64,000 nt of DNA from Corynebacterium gottingense (lineage in GTDB: Bacteria; Actinomycetota; Actinomycetes; Mycobacteriales; Mycobacteriaceae). The DNA lies in NCBI RefSeq assembly GCF_003693265.1, contig NZ_RDRE01000001.1, positions 264,966 to 328,965 on the forward strand, read 5' to 3'. Position 1 is the stretch's first letter; the number at the start of each line of letters is the position of its first letter. The translations under genes and the position numbers were made by a program. The notes below the pieces were generated by a model. It had not been told where the DNA came from, did no database searches, and saw only the letters and a program-made list of their open reading frames with translations. Below, piece by piece: positions 1 through 9,024 of this stretch.

Positions 1-1
1 G

Positions 2-2395
2 GACGACGAGAAGGTCCCCGCCCCGGTGTCGCTGCGCAACACGTTCGCGCACCTGCACGACAGTGGGGTGGGCGCAGATCGGGTCGCCGAACTGGTCGCC
101 GGCGCGCAGGTCTCGCCGGTGCTCACCGCGCATCCCACCGAGACGCGCCGGCGCACCGTCTTTGACACCCAGACACGCATCAAACGCCTGCTCAGCGAGC
201 TTCACGCTGGTGCGGACCCCGAGGCGATCGAGCGTGAGATGGAGCTGCGCATGACCCTGCTGTGGCAGACCGCCCTCATCCGCATCGCGCGCCCGCGCCT
301 CGAAGACGAGATCGACGTCGGTCTGCGCTACTACAAACTCTCGCTGCTCGAGCAGATCCCGGAGCTCAACCGCGCCATTCAGCAGTTGCTTGCCGACGCC
401 ACCGGGACCGTCCCTGCACTCACCCCGGTCCTCCGCCCGGGCTCCTGGATCGGCGGCGACCACGACGGCAACCCGTACGTCAACGCGGAAACGCTGACCT
501 ACGCCACTCGCCAGGCCGCCGACACAGCGCTGGCGCACTACCTGGACGAGCTGGCCGACCTGGAGCGCGAACTTTCCCTGTCGGACCGCTATTCCACCTG
601 CTCGGCAGAGCTTTCCCAGCTCGCCGACGCCGCCGACAACACCGCCGAGTCCCGCGTGGACGAACCCTACCGCCGCGCCGTGTACGGGATCCGGCACCGC
701 GTTGCGGCGACGCGCGGGGCGTTGGCGGGGGAGGAGGTGGGCGTCGATACGCATGCTCCATACGCTGACCCCGCGGAACTGCTCGCCGACCTGGACTGCA
801 TCGACGACTCGCTGCGCGCGTACGGAGGCGCGATTATCGCCGATGATCGGCTCGCGCGCCTGCGCTCGGCCGTGACCACCTTCGGCTTCCACCTGTACAC
901 GCTCGACTTGCGGCAGAATTCCGAGTCCTTCGAGGCGGTCGTGGCGGAGGTGCTCGCGGCAGCCGGTGTCTGCGAAAACTACGCGGAGCTCGTGGAGGAG
1001 GACCGAGTGGAGGTGCTCGTTCAGGAGCTGCGCACACCGCGGCCATTGCTGCGCGCCGAGGCGCAGCTTAGCGACGCCACGCGCAAGGAAATGGGTATCC
1101 TCACCGCAGCAGCACGCGCCGTCCGCGACCTGGGGCAGGGCGCGGTCACACAGTGCATCATCGCCATGACGGGGGCCGTCTCCGACATCCTCGAACCCAT
1201 GGTGCTGCTCAAAGAGGTCGGGCTCGACGCGGTCAACGTTGTGCCACTGTTTGAAACGATCGACGACCTTGCGCACGGCGCGCGCATCCTCGAAGACCTC
1301 TGGTCACTCCCGTTCTACCGCGACTACCTGCGCGAACGTGGCGACGTGCAGGAGGTCATGCTCGGCTACTCCGACTCCAACAAGGACGGCGGCTACCTGC
1401 AGGCCAACTGGGCGCTTTACGACGCCGAACTCGCCCTCGTTGAACTCTGCAACCGCCACGGCATCCGCCTCCGGCTCGCGCACGGCCGCGGCGGGGCAGT
1501 CGGCCGCGGCGGCGGGCCCACCTACGACGCCATCCTCGCCCAACCCAAGGGCGCCGTCGACGGCTCCATCCGCATCACCGAACAAGGCGAGATCATCTCC
1601 GCTAAGTACGGCTCCCCAGAAACCGCTCGCCGCCACCTCGAGGCCTTCGTCGCCGGTGCCCTCGAGGCCTCCCTGCTGGACACGGAACCGATCGCAGACC
1701 CGACCCGCGCCTACGACATCATGCGCACGCTTGCCGCCTACTCCGGCGAAAAGTACAACGAACTCATCGGCGACCCCGGCTTCATCGACTACTTCACCCA
1801 ATCCACCCCACTCCACGAGATCGGCGAGCTCAACCTCGGTTCCCGCCCCGCCTCGCGCAAACAAACCACTGCGATCTCCGATCTTCGCGCCATCCCCTGG
1901 GTCCTGTCTTGGGCGCAGTCGCGCACCAATGTGCCCGGCTGGTTCGGCGTCGGTACCGCGGTGGAGCGCTGGGCGGGCGAGAGCGAAGCACGCTGGGACG
2001 AGCTGCGCGAACTCTACCGTGACTGGCCCTTCTTCCGATCTGTAATGGCAAACATGGCGCAGGTGATGGCGAAAGCGGAGATGTCGCTGGCTCGCCTCTA
2101 CGCCGACCTGGTCGAAGACGCTGATGTCGCTGAGCGGATTTTCGGGCTCATCTCCGACGAATTCGAGCGCACTCGCCAGGTGTACTTCCGTATCACCGGG
2201 CACACGGACCTGGTTGCCGAGAATCAGCGGCAAGCCCGCTCGCTGAAACGCCGATACCCCTACCTACTGCCGCTCAACGCCGTCCAGCTCGAGCTGCTTC
2301 GCCGCTACCGCGCCGGCGACGAAACGTTCCTGGTCTCCAAGACCATCCAGGTCACCATGAACGGGCTCGCCACAGCGCTGCGCAACGCGGGGTAG
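2..2395 (+). CDS. ppc: Phosphoenolpyruvate carboxylase, 5' end outside window
   Basis: Cytosolic anaplerotic enzyme that carboxylates PEP with bicarbonate to oxaloacetate. The reading frame is open from base 2, so the GTG at 26 is internal and the true start lies upstream. About 797 residues are visible against roughly 920 in the C. glutamicum enzyme, so some 120 N-terminal residues are missing. Visible family signatures are the TAHPTETRRRT catalytic histidine segment, GSWIGGDHDGNP, the LGYSDSNKDGG block, the glycine-rich HGRGGAVGRGGGP loop, and the C-terminal TMNGLATALRNAG tail. It forms an anaplerotic pair with pyruvate carboxylase at 27698. The next gene starts 51 bases downstream. Confidence 0.97.
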   Translation, partial: DDEKVPAPVSLRNTFAHLHDSGVGADRVAELVAGAQVSPVLTAHPTETRRRTVFDTQTRIKRLLSELHAGADPEAIEREMELRMTLLWQTALIRIARPRLEDEIDVGLRYYKLSLLEQIPELNRAIQQLLADATGTVPALTPVLRPGSWIGGDHDGNPYVNAETLTYATRQAADTALAHYLDELADLERELSLSDRYSTCSAELSQLADAADNTAESRVDEPYRRAVYGIRHRVAATRGALAGEEVGVDTHAPYADPAELLADLDCIDDSLRAYGGAIIADDRLARLRSAVTTFGFHLYTLDLRQNSESFEAVVAEVLAAAGVCENYAELVEEDRVEVLVQELRTPRPLLRAEAQLSDATRKEMGILTAAARAVRDLGQGAVTQCIIAMTGAVSDILEPMVLLKEVGLDAVNVVPLFETIDDLAHGARILEDLWSLPFYRDYLRERGDVQEVMLGYSDSNKDGGYLQANWALYDAELALVELCNRHGIRLRLAHGRGGAVGRGGGPTYDAILAQPKGAVDGSIRITEQGEIISAKYGSPETARRHLEAFVAGALEASLLDTEPIADPTRAYDIMRTLAAYSGEKYNELIGDPGFIDYFTQSTPLHEIGELNLGSRPASRKQTTAISDLRAIPWVLSWAQSRTNVPGWFGVGTAVERWAGESEARWDELRELYRDWPFFRSVMANMAQVMAKAEMSLARLYADLVEDADVAERIFGLISDEFERTRQVYFRITGHTDLVAENQRQARSLKRRYPYLLPLNAVQLELLRRYRAGDETFLVSKTIQVTMNGLATALRNAG

Positions 2396-2420
2396 GTTTC
2401 CGCGAAGTGAGGGAACCTGG

Positions 2421-2472
2421 ACCTGGTTTTCTTCGTCAAACTAGGTATGGGGATTGACAGAGAAAACCAGGT
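2421..2472. repeat. Perfect 11-bp inverted repeat over the start of the DUF559-type gene
   Basis: ACCTGGTTTTC at 2421-2431 is the exact reverse complement of GAAAACCAGGT at 2462-2472, with a 30-base spacer. The centre falls on the ATG at 2447. It could be an operator for autoregulation, or an RNA hairpin that places the start codon in its loop. Function is inferred only. Confidence 0.7.
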
Positions 2473-3394
2473 CGAACTGCGGCGGTGGGAAGCACGGAAG
2501 GGGGAGCTGCGGCGGGGGATCGTCGATAAGCGCGCGCTGTCGCGGGAGGCACTCGTGTATCTCGCTGAGCACTATTTGGCGCTGAGCTCAGTGATCTACT
2601 ACCCGCGTAGCGCGTGGGAGGAGTTGCGATACCATGAGCGGCAATGGCTGCGCGTCGAAGCCGCTGGCAGGACAAGTAACAGCGCGATCCTAGTTGGACG
2701 TTCGGCTGCGCGGATGCACGGTATGTGGGTCATTAGCACGTCAGCGGAACACATTGAGCTCGCCTTGCCATCCGGGGGTGTCTCTACCAACAGAGATCGT
2801 AGTCAGGGCCTGGTGTTTCGTCGATCGAAACTGCTCCCGATGGACATTGGCGACGTTGACGGGCACCGACTGACAACCGGTTTCCGCACTTTCGCTGACA
2901 TCGCCCGCTACCACGGATTCGTCGAGGGACTCGTGGCGGCCGACTACCTACTCCGGAGAGGGTTCGATCTGGAGATGCTGCATACACATGCTGCCTTGCT
3001 CGGAAGAGCCAAGGGGATCGGTACGGTAAGAAAATGTTTGGACCACGCGGTAGCCAACTCCGATTCACCGTACGAATCCCTCGCGCGTGGGCTGCTCATC
3101 CAAGCAGGAATTGGTCCGGTGACAACGCAGTATGAGGTGGCTGGGCGGTATGCCGATCTGTGCATCGATGGCTGGCTGCTCATCGAGATCGATGGTGAGG
3201 TGAAATACCAAGGCCCAGACGCAGAACAGGTGAGGCAGAAGGAATTTCGCCGGCAAAAGCGGATAGCGAACCAGGGGTATGTGTTCCTGCGGTACTCGCC
3301 GGGCTTCCTGCGCAGAAATCCGGAGACGTTTGTGCAAGAAGTGCGCGACACTCTGGTGGGGCAGCAGAAAGCGGTGCGGCGGAGGCTACGTTGA
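2447..3394 (+). CDS. DUF559/AbiEi-like protein with C-terminal endonuclease-like fold
   Basis: A 315-residue protein of the actinobacterial family often annotated as DUF559-containing or type IV antitoxin AbiEi-like. The N-terminal half includes VGRSAARMHGMW and FRTFADIARYHG segments, typical of AbiEi-like proteins. The C-terminal third (DLCIDGWLLIEIDGEVKYQG followed by an E..R.K helix and VFLRYSP) resembles the very-short-patch-repair/DUF559 nuclease core, with D, E and K positions compatible with a PD-(D/E)XK site. No transmembrane segment or signal peptide is seen. Codon use is less GC-rich than in ppc. No toxin partner is adjacent. An inverted repeat covers its start and a 14-bp-periodic repeat array follows its stop, so it may be a mobile or self-regulated cassette. 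The substrate is unknown. No clear Shine-Dalgarno precedes the ATG. Confidence 0.7.
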   Translation: MGIDRENQVELRRWEARKGELRRGIVDKRALSREALVYLAEHYLALSSVIYYPRSAWEELRYHERQWLRVEAAGRTSNSAILVGRSAARMHGMWVISTSAEHIELALPSGGVSTNRDRSQGLVFRRSKLLPMDIGDVDGHRLTTGFRTFADIARYHGFVEGLVAADYLLRRGFDLEMLHTHAALLGRAKGIGTVRKCLDHAVANSDSPYESLARGLLIQAGIGPVTTQYEVAGRYADLCIDGWLLIEIDGEVKYQGPDAEQVRQKEFRRQKRIANQGYVFLRYSPGFLRRNPETFVQEVRDTLVGQQKAVRRRLR

Positions 3395-3417
3395 TGCGGC
3401 TGACACGAAAGCTAAAA

Positions 3418-3552
3418 CGTAGCGGGAGAAGCGTAGCCCCTAAAAAGTAGCCTTTCGAGTAAACGGAAAAACTTTGGCCAACTCAAACATGATTTACTCG
3501 AAAGGCTACGTTCTAGAGGCTACGCATTAGGGGCTACGCTTCTGAGGCTACG
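3418..3552. repeat. Inverted arrays of 14-bp-periodic GGCTACG units
   Basis: On the right side GGCTACG occurs at 3504, 3518, 3532 and 3546, exactly 14 bases apart. On the left the complementary form occurs at 3418 (CGTAGCG), 3432 (CGTAGCC) and 3446 (AGTAGCC), also 14 apart. Two 17-bp perfect inverted repeats join the halves: 3447-3463 with 3493-3509, and 3427-3443 with 3527-3543. The central loop is 3464-3492. The right arm carries one more unit than the left between the two stems. A 14-bp step is not a whole number of helical turns, so face-of-helix binding is not obvious; a cruciform or RNA structure is equally possible. Confidence 0.85.
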
Positions 3553-3594
3553 TAGTGCGACATCGACAGGCCAGGTCAAGAGCCGCAAACCAAA

Positions 3595-3628
3595 GCCCCG
3601 GCCGCTGCGAATACGCAGCAACCGGGGC
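3595..3628 (-). terminator. Terminator of icd
   Basis: A two-part hairpin just beyond the icd stop: GCCCCGG at 3595-3601 pairs with 3622-3628, and GCTGCG at 3604-3609 pairs with 3614-3619 around an AATA loop. Read on the minus strand it is followed by a T-rich CTTTGGTTTG. It also separates icd from the repeat array. Confidence 0.75.
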
Positions 3629-3644
3629 CGGAATGGCCGAGCGC

Positions 3645-5822
3645 CTACTTCTTCAGCGCGTCGATGACCTTGTTGAAGGTCGCGGACGGGCGCATGACCG
3701 CGGTGGTCTTCTCCTCGTCCGGCCAGTAGTAGCCACCCAGGTCAGCGGCGGAACCCTGTGCGGCGAGCAGCTCGGAGTCGATCTGCTCGGCGTTGGCGCG
3801 CAGGTCCTTGGCGATCGGCTCGAACGCGGAGGCCAGCTCGGCGTCGTCGGTCTGGGCGGCGAGCGCCTCGGCCCAGAACAGTGACAGCCAGAAGTGGGAG
3901 CCGCGGTCGTCGATCTCGTTGACCTTGCGGGACGGGGACTTGCCTTCGTCGAGAAGCTGCTCGGTGGCCTTGTCCAGCGCGGCGGCCAGGACGCCGGCGC
4001 GCTCGTTGCCGTTGGTGTTCTTCTCGTGGCGGAAGGACTCAGCCAGCGCGAGGTACTCGCCGAGGGAGTCCCAGCGCAGGTGGTTTTCCTCCTGGACCTG
4101 CTGAACGTGCTTCGGGGCGGAGCCGCCGGCACCGGTCTCGAACAGGCCGCCGCCTGCCATCAGCGGGACGACGGAGAGCATCTTCGCGGAGGTGCCCAGC
4201 TCGAGGATGGGGAAGAGGTCCGTGTTGTAGTCACGCAGCACGTTGCCGGTCACGGAGATGGTGTCCTCGCCGCGACGGATGCGCTCGATGGAGGTCTTGG
4301 TGGCCTCGACCGGGGACTGGATGGAGATGTCCAGGTCCTCGGTGTCGTGGTCGGCCAGGTACTTGTTCACCAGCTCAATGAGGTTGCGGTCGTGTGCGCG
4401 CTCCTCGTCGAGCCAGAAGATGGTCTTCATGCCGGACAGGCGTGCGCGGTTGACGGCAAGCTTGACCCAGTCCTGGATCGGGGCGTCCTTGGTCTGGGTG
4501 GCGCGCCAGATGTCGCCAGCCTGGACGTCGTGCTCGATGAGCACGTCACCGGCGGAGTTGACCACCTGGACGGTGCCGTCTGCCGGGATCTTGAAGGTCT
4601 TGTCGTGGGAGCCGTACTCCTCGGCCTTCTGCGCCATGAGGCCGACGTTCGGGACGGTACCCATGGTGGTTGGGTCGAAGGCACCGTTGGCGCGGCAGTC
4701 CTCGATCACGGCCTGGTACACACCGGCGTAGGAGGAGTCCGGGATGACGGCCAGGGTGTCCTGCTCCTGGTCGTCGGCGTTCCACATGTGGCCGGAGGTG
4801 CGGATCATGGCCGGCATGGAGGCGTCGATGATCACATCCGACGGCACGTGCAGGTTGGTGATGCCCTTGTGGGAGTTCACCATGGCCAGCGACGGGCCGT
4901 CGACAAGCTGCTGCTCGAAGGCCTTGCGGATCTCCTCGCCGTTCTCCAGCTCGGACAGGCCGTCGAGGATGGCGCCGAGGCCGTTCTCGCCGTTCAGGCC
5001 GGCCTCGAGCAGCTCTTCGCCGTACTTGTCGAAGACGGGCTTGAAGTATGCGCGCACGACGTGGCCGAAGATGATCGGGTCGGAGACCTTCATCATGGTG
5101 GCCTTCAGGTGCGCGGAGAAGAGCACGCCCTCTTCCTTGGCCTTCTTCACAGCGTCGAGCAGGAATGCGTCGAGCGCAGCGGCGGACATGTAGGTCGCGT
5201 CGATGACCTCGCCGGCCTGGACCTTCAGGCCCTCCTTGAGCACGGTGCCGTCGGTCATCTTGATGGTGAGGGTGTCCTCGGACGGGATGATGACGGACTT
5301 CTCGTTGTGGCGGAAGTCGCCGGCATCCATGGTGGCAACGTTGGTCTTGGAGTCCTTCGACCACTCGCCCATGGAGTGCGGGTGCTTCTTGGTGTAGTTC
5401 TTCACAGCTTCCGGCGCGCGGCGATCCGAGTTGCCCTCGCGCAGCACCGGGTTGACGGCGGAGCCCTTGACGGCGTCGTACTTCTCCTGCGCCTCCTCGT
5501 ACTCCGGCAGGTCGAAGCCGGCGGCCTGCAGCTCGGCGATGGCCTTCTTCAGCTGCACCAGAGATGCGGAGATGTTCGGCAGCTTAATAATGTTCGCCTC
5601 GGGCGTCTTGGCCAGCTGGCCGAGCTGCGCCAATGCGTCGTCAAGCTTCTGCTCATCGGTGAGGCGCTCCGGGAACTGCGAGATAATGCGGCCGGCGAGC
5701 GAGATGTCGGCGGTATCCACATCGATCCCTGCCTGGGAAGCGAACGCCTCCACGATCGGCTTGAGCGAGTAGGTCGCCAGCAGGGGCGCCTCGTCGGTGC
5801 GGGTCCAGATGATCTTAGCCAT
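3645..5822 (-). CDS. icd: NADP-dependent isocitrate dehydrogenase, monomeric type
   Basis: TCA-cycle enzyme that oxidatively decarboxylates isocitrate to 2-oxoglutarate with NADP+. The 725-residue protein matches the large monomeric IDH family (about 738 residues in C. glutamicum) and opens with [20 protein letters not shown] as in that family. The ATG at 5822 is chosen over the upstream ATG at 5834 because GAGGAG lies about 6 bases before it and the N-terminus then matches the family. Blocks [33 protein letters not shown] and [18 protein letters not shown] are characteristic of the substrate and cofactor region. It is transcribed divergently from xth, with its own terminator downstream. Confidence 0.97.
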   Translation of the reverse strand: MAKIIWTRTDEAPLLATYSLKPIVEAFASQAGIDVDTADISLAGRIISQFPERLTDEQKLDDALAQLGQLAKTPEANIIKLPNISASLVQLKKAIAELQAAGFDLPEYEEAQEKYDAVKGSAVNPVLREGNSDRRAPEAVKNYTKKHPHSMGEWSKDSKTNVATMDAGDFRHNEKSVIIPSEDTLTIKMTDGTVLKEGLKVQAGEVIDATYMSAAALDAFLLDAVKKAKEEGVLFSAHLKATMMKVSDPIIFGHVVRAYFKPVFDKYGEELLEAGLNGENGLGAILDGLSELENGEEIRKAFEQQLVDGPSLAMVNSHKGITNLHVPSDVIIDASMPAMIRTSGHMWNADDQEQDTLAVIPDSSYAGVYQAVIEDCRANGAFDPTTMGTVPNVGLMAQKAEEYGSHDKTFKIPADGTVQVVNSAGDVLIEHDVQAGDIWRATQTKDAPIQDWVKLAVNRARLSGMKTIFWLDEERAHDRNLIELVNKYLADHDTEDLDISIQSPVEATKTSIERIRRGEDTISVTGNVLRDYNTDLFPILELGTSAKMLSVVPLMAGGGLFETGAGGSAPKHVQQVQEENHLRWDSLGEYLALAESFRHEKNTNGNERAGVLAAALDKATEQLLDEGKSPSRKVNEIDDRGSHFWLSLFWAEALAAQTDDAELASAFEPIAKDLRANAEQIDSELLAAQGSAADLGGYYWPDEEKTTAVMRPSATFNKVIDALKK

Positions 5823-5900
5823 TGTGCTCCTCATTTTTCTGGTTGGCAGTACTCAACCTCTCAGCGTACAGCGTTTACATACCGCTTGTCCTGTAAAAGG

Positions 5901-5913
5901 TAGTCTCGGGGGC
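5901..5913 (+). promoter_or_regulatory. Promoter -10 of xth, leaderless type
   Basis: TAGTCT at 5901-5906 is followed by exactly 7 bases and then the ATG at 5914. This predicts transcription starting at the A of the start codon. The same TANNNT-N7-start layout recurs at other genes in the window. Confidence 0.65.
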
Positions 5914-6840
5914 ATGAGTCTCACTATCGCTTCTGTGAATGTCAACGGGATTCGGGCCGCGACGAAGGTCCGCAACGAGGACAACCTGGGCATGCTCGAG
6001 TGGCTGCAGCACACCAGCGCCGACGTGGTACTGATGCAGGAAGTCCGTGCGACGGAGGAGCAGGCGCACGCGGCGCTTGCCCCCGCCCTCGATGAGGGTT
6101 GGCAGCTGGTAGTTGCGCCCGCTGAGGCGAAGGGGAGGGCCGGGGTCGGCATTTTGTCGAAGCATTCGCTTATCGACGTCCAGACCGGCATCCCCGGATT
6201 CGAAACCGCCGGCAGGTTCCTGGCGGGGACCCTGCCGTGCGGGACGCGCGTCGCCTCCCTCTACCTGCCGTCGGGCGCAGCGGAGACTGCGAAGCAGGAT
6301 GAGAAGTACGAGTTCCTCGACCAGTTCGAGCCGCTGCTTGCCGAGTGGGCCACGCAGTACCCGCAGATGGTGATCGGCGGCGACTGGAACATCTGCCACC
6401 GCCGCGAGGACCTGAAGAACTGGAAGACGAACCGCAAGAAGTCGGGCTTCCTGCCGCCGGAGCGCGCGTTTATGGACTCGGTCTTCGGCGCATTCCCGGA
6501 CGATGAGGCGCAGGATATAGAGGACAAGGCGAACGCCGGTTGGGTCGGCGCGGTCGACTACGGTCCCGAGGGTGCGGCGCCGCGCACGGCTGCGGCGGAG
6601 CCAGCGTGGTTCGACGTGGCCCGTCGCCTGTCGCCGGAAGCTGCGCCGTACACGTGGTGGACCTACCGCGGACAGGCGTTTAACAACGACGCCGGGTGGC
6701 GCATCGACTACCAGGCCGCGACCGCAGACATGCTTGCCCGGGCCCGGGGCAGCTGGGTGGAAAAGGCCGACGCGGTGGAGCTGCGCTGGTCGGACCACTC
6801 TCCACTGCTGGTGGAATACGCCGACGGGGGTGGCGCATGA
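5914..6840 (+). CDS. xth: Exodeoxyribonuclease III family DNA repair nuclease
   Basis: Predicted AP endonuclease / 3'-5' exonuclease of the exonuclease III (EEP) family, 308 residues, acting in base-excision repair. Signature segments in order are ASVNVNGIRAATK (metal-binding Asn), MQEVRA (Glu), GGDWNICH (Asp/Asn), the WWTYRGQAFNNDAGWRIDY block that recognises the abasic site, and C-terminal WSDHSPLLVEY with the catalytic Asp-His. The open frame extends upstream to 5797, but the ATG at 5914 gives the normal N-terminus and sits 7 bases after a TAGTCT box. Its stop overlaps the start of the next gene by 4 bases, so the two are probably translated together. Confidence 0.93.
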   Translation: MSLTIASVNVNGIRAATKVRNEDNLGMLEWLQHTSADVVLMQEVRATEEQAHAALAPALDEGWQLVVAPAEAKGRAGVGILSKHSLIDVQTGIPGFETAGRFLAGTLPCGTRVASLYLPSGAAETAKQDEKYEFLDQFEPLLAEWATQYPQMVIGGDWNICHRREDLKNWKTNRKKSGFLPPERAFMDSVFGAFPDDEAQDIEDKANAGWVGAVDYGPEGAAPRTAAAEPAWFDVARRLSPEAAPYTWWTYRGQAFNNDAGWRIDYQAATADMLARARGSWVEKADAVELRWSDHSPLLVEYADGGGA

Positions 6841-7631
6841 TCGCTTCCTATGTTGCCAACTTCAGCACCGCGAACCTGGTCTCCATCCTCTACGTCATCG
6901 GCATCGTGGCCGAGGCGATGACGGCGGCGGTGGCCGCGGGCCGGATGCGCATGGACCTGTTCGGCGTGATCACGCTCGGCGCGCTGACTGCGTTGGGCGG
7001 CGGCACGGTGCGCGACGTGCTGCTCGGCACGTACCCGCTGACCTGGGTGGAGCAGCCGCTTTACCTGCTCACGGTGATTATCGCGGCCGCGGTGACGGTG
7101 CGGGTGAGTTGGCTGCTGGTACGTCTGCGTCGCAGCTTCCTGGTTGCCGACGCGATCGGCCTGGCCGCCTTCGCCGTGCTGGGTATCCAAACTGCGGTGG
7201 AGAACGGCCACAGCTTCATCATCGCGTGCGTGGCCGCGGTGACCACGGGTGTCTCGGGCGGTGTGCTTCGCGACGTCCTCTCCGACCGCGTCCCGCTCGT
7301 CTTCCACAAGGAGATGTACGCCTCCGCCGCCGTCATCGGTGTTGTGGTGTGGTGGGCCCTGTCCTGGCTGGGCGTCCACGAGTGGGCGGTCATCCTAGTA
7401 ACGCTCGTCGCGGTGCTCGGGGTGCGCCTGTTCTCGCTCAAGCGGGGCTGGAGCCTGCCGGTCTACGAGTACGACGAGGAGGCCGCCGCGGCGTACGACC
7501 CGCGATACGCCCTGACCACCTTCATGTATCACCGCGCTCGCCACATTCCGGGCGCGCGCACTGCGTACCGGGGCTTGAAGAAGATGAAGCTGCCGCCCAG
7601 GAGCGAGCGGAAGCGCTCCGACGGCGAGTGA
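6837..7631 (+). CDS. TRIC/UPF0126-family membrane protein
   Basis: A 264-residue integral membrane protein with about seven hydrophobic segments arranged as two homologous three-helix halves. The halves carry the paired glycine/Arg-Asp signatures LGGGTVRDVLLG and VSGGVLRDVLS that define the UPF0126 family, related to trimeric intracellular cation channels. The C-terminal 55 residues are charged and cytoplasmic-looking. The ATG at 6837 overlaps the xth stop (ATGA), so this start is preferred over any in-frame codon further upstream inside xth. A monovalent cation or small-solute channel role is inferred from the family. A second, larger paralogue lies at 15127-16266. Confidence 0.85.
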   Translation: MIASYVANFSTANLVSILYVIGIVAEAMTAAVAAGRMRMDLFGVITLGALTALGGGTVRDVLLGTYPLTWVEQPLYLLTVIIAAAVTVRVSWLLVRLRRSFLVADAIGLAAFAVLGIQTAVENGHSFIIACVAAVTTGVSGGVLRDVLSDRVPLVFHKEMYASAAVIGVVVWWALSWLGVHEWAVILVTLVAVLGVRLFSLKRGWSLPVYEYDEEAAAAYDPRYALTTFMYHRARHIPGARTAYRGLKKMKLPPRSERKRSDGE

Positions 7632-7646
7632 TCCTGACATCGCGCA

Positions 7647-7682
7647 CCCCCGCCCCCAGATTCGGGGACGCGGGGGATTTTT
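7647..7682 (+). terminator. Rho-independent terminator after xth-TRIC operon
   Basis: CCCCCGC at 7647-7653 pairs with GCGGGGG at 7670-7676, with an inner CCCC/GGGG pairing, followed by ATTTTT. It insulates the biotin operon from upstream transcription. Confidence 0.8.
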
Positions 7683-7693
7683 GGGGCAACACC

Positions 7694-7706
7694 TGAACAC
7701 TGTTCA
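7694..7706. promoter_or_regulatory. BioQ-like operator at the bioB promoter
   Basis: TGAACACTGTTCA is a 13-bp palindrome of the form TGAAC-N3-GTTCA, close to the TGAAC-N3-GTTAC motif known for the corynebacterial biotin repressor BioQ. A plausible -10 TAGCCT lies at 7717-7722, which puts the palindrome over the -35 region. Repression of bioB-bsaP when biotin is plentiful is therefore likely. BioQ itself is not in this window. Confidence 0.75.
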
Positions 7707-7758
7707 AGCAATGCGGTAGCCTTTTGGCAGTCATTACATTGAGAACGGAGTTTAACCA

Positions 7759-8805
7759 ATGTCACACGCACCTATTCTTGATATTGCACGCGAAAAGGCC
7801 CTGGAGAAGGGCGAGGGCCTGAACCAGGAGGAGATCCTGCAGGTCCTCCAGGTTCCTGACGAGGACCTCCAGGAGCTGCTGGAGATCGCGCACGAGACCC
7901 GCATCAAGCACTGCGGCGTCGACGTGTCGCTCGAGGGCATCATCTCCCTGAAGACCGGCGGCTGCCCCGAGGACTGCCACTTCTGCTCCCAGTCCGGCCT
8001 GTTCGAGTCCCCGGTCCGCGCAGTGACCCTGGACATCAACGAGCTCGTTGAGGCTGCCAAGCAGTCCGAGAAGATGGGCGCGGCTGAGTTCTGCATCGTC
8101 GCCGCCGTGAAGGGGCCGACCCAGCAGCTGCTCGACCAGGTTGCCGCCGCGGTCAAGGCCATCCAGGACGAGGTGGACATCTCCATCTCCGCATCCCTGG
8201 GCATCCTCACCCAGGACCAGGCGCGCCAGCTCAAGGAGATGGGCGTGTCTCGCTACAACCACAATTTTGAGACCGCGAAGTCTTACTTCCCCAACGTGGT
8301 GACCACCCACACCTGGGAGGAGCGCAAGAACACGCTCGAGTACGTGCTGGCCGAGGGCATGGAGACCTGCTGCGGTGGCATCATTGGCCTGGGCGAGTCC
8401 CTGGAGCAGCGCGCCGAGTTCGCAACCCAGCTCGCGGAGATCCAGCCGCACGAGGTCCCGATGAACTTCCTCGACCCACGCCCGGGCACCCCGTTTGAGG
8501 ACCGTCCGCTGGTTCCGCAGGGCGAGGCGTTGCGTGCTGTTGCCGCGTTCCGTCTGGCCATGCCGACCGCACAGCTGCGTTTCGCTGGCGGCACCGAGCT
8601 CGCGCTTGGCGACGACGGCACCGAGGCCGGCCTCCTCGGCGGCGCCAACGCCATCATCGGCGGCAACTACCTGACCACCCTGGGCCGCCCGATCGAGCAG
8701 GATCGCGAGGCCGTCGACCGCGTGCTTGACCTGGGCATCACCCCGGTCGGCCAGAAGATGAAGTCCGGCCACGGCGCGGTCTACGACACCATCAAGGCCC
8801 TCTAA
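7759..8805 (+). CDS. bioB: Biotin synthase
   Basis: Radical-SAM enzyme that inserts sulfur into dethiobiotin to complete biotin. It is 348 residues long. The radical-SAM cluster motif CPEDCHFC places cysteines at 69, 73 and 76. Later segments [26 protein letters not shown] and [14 protein letters not shown] are family-typical. A GGAG Shine-Dalgarno lies about 10 bases before the ATG. The BioQ-like palindrome upstream suggests biotin-responsive control. The stop codon shares one base with the start of bsaP, so the pair is translationally coupled. Its product supplies biotin to Pyc and AccBC encoded further along the window. Confidence 0.98.
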   Translation: MSHAPILDIAREKALEKGEGLNQEEILQVLQVPDEDLQELLEIAHETRIKHCGVDVSLEGIISLKTGGCPEDCHFCSQSGLFESPVRAVTLDINELVEAAKQSEKMGAAEFCIVAAVKGPTQQLLDQVAAAVKAIQDEVDISISASLGILTQDQARQLKEMGVSRYNHNFETAKSYFPNVVTTHTWEERKNTLEYVLAEGMETCCGGIIGLGESLEQRAEFATQLAEIQPHEVPMNFLDPRPGTPFEDRPLVPQGEALRAVAAFRLAMPTAQLRFAGGTELALGDDGTEAGLLGGANAIIGGNYLTTLGRPIEQDREAVDRVLDLGITPVGQKMKSGHGAVYDTIKAL

Positions 8806-9008
8806 TGCGCGTGCCGGAGAGCACCGAGCTTGCCGACGCCGTCCTGTCCGGCGAGATTCAGTTGCCTGTGAACCCGAATCGTCCCTACGACGCGCCGCGC
8901 ATCTGCCCGGTGTGCGAGCGCCGCATGGTGGTGAAAATCAGCCCGTTCGGCTGGGAGGCATGCTGCTCCCGCCACGGCATCCTGCGCTCGGAGTGGCTGG
9001 AGCGGTAG
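8805..9008 (+). CDS. bsaP: Biotin synthase auxiliary protein BsaP-like
   Basis: A 67-residue protein fused by start/stop overlap to bioB. The only motif is two cysteine pairs, CPVC at the centre and CC seven residues after a conserved SPFGWEA segment, ending SRHGILRSEWLER. Small proteins of this kind encoded beside actinobacterial bioB have been described as BsaP, which BioB needs to make biotin, probably by supporting its auxiliary iron-sulfur cluster. The assignment rests on position, size and cysteine layout recalled from that family. The coupling to bioB implies near-stoichiometric synthesis. Confidence 0.8.
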   Translation: MRVPESTELADAVLSGEIQLPVNPNRPYDAPRICPVCERRMVVKISPFGWEACCSRHGILRSEWLER

Positions 9009-9024
9009 GGGGCGCGAGTGGTTG

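Noticed and set aside
3894..5903. A 669-residue plus-strand open frame
   Set aside because: It is antisense to icd and composed of Gly/Val/Leu-rich shadow sequence with no domain.
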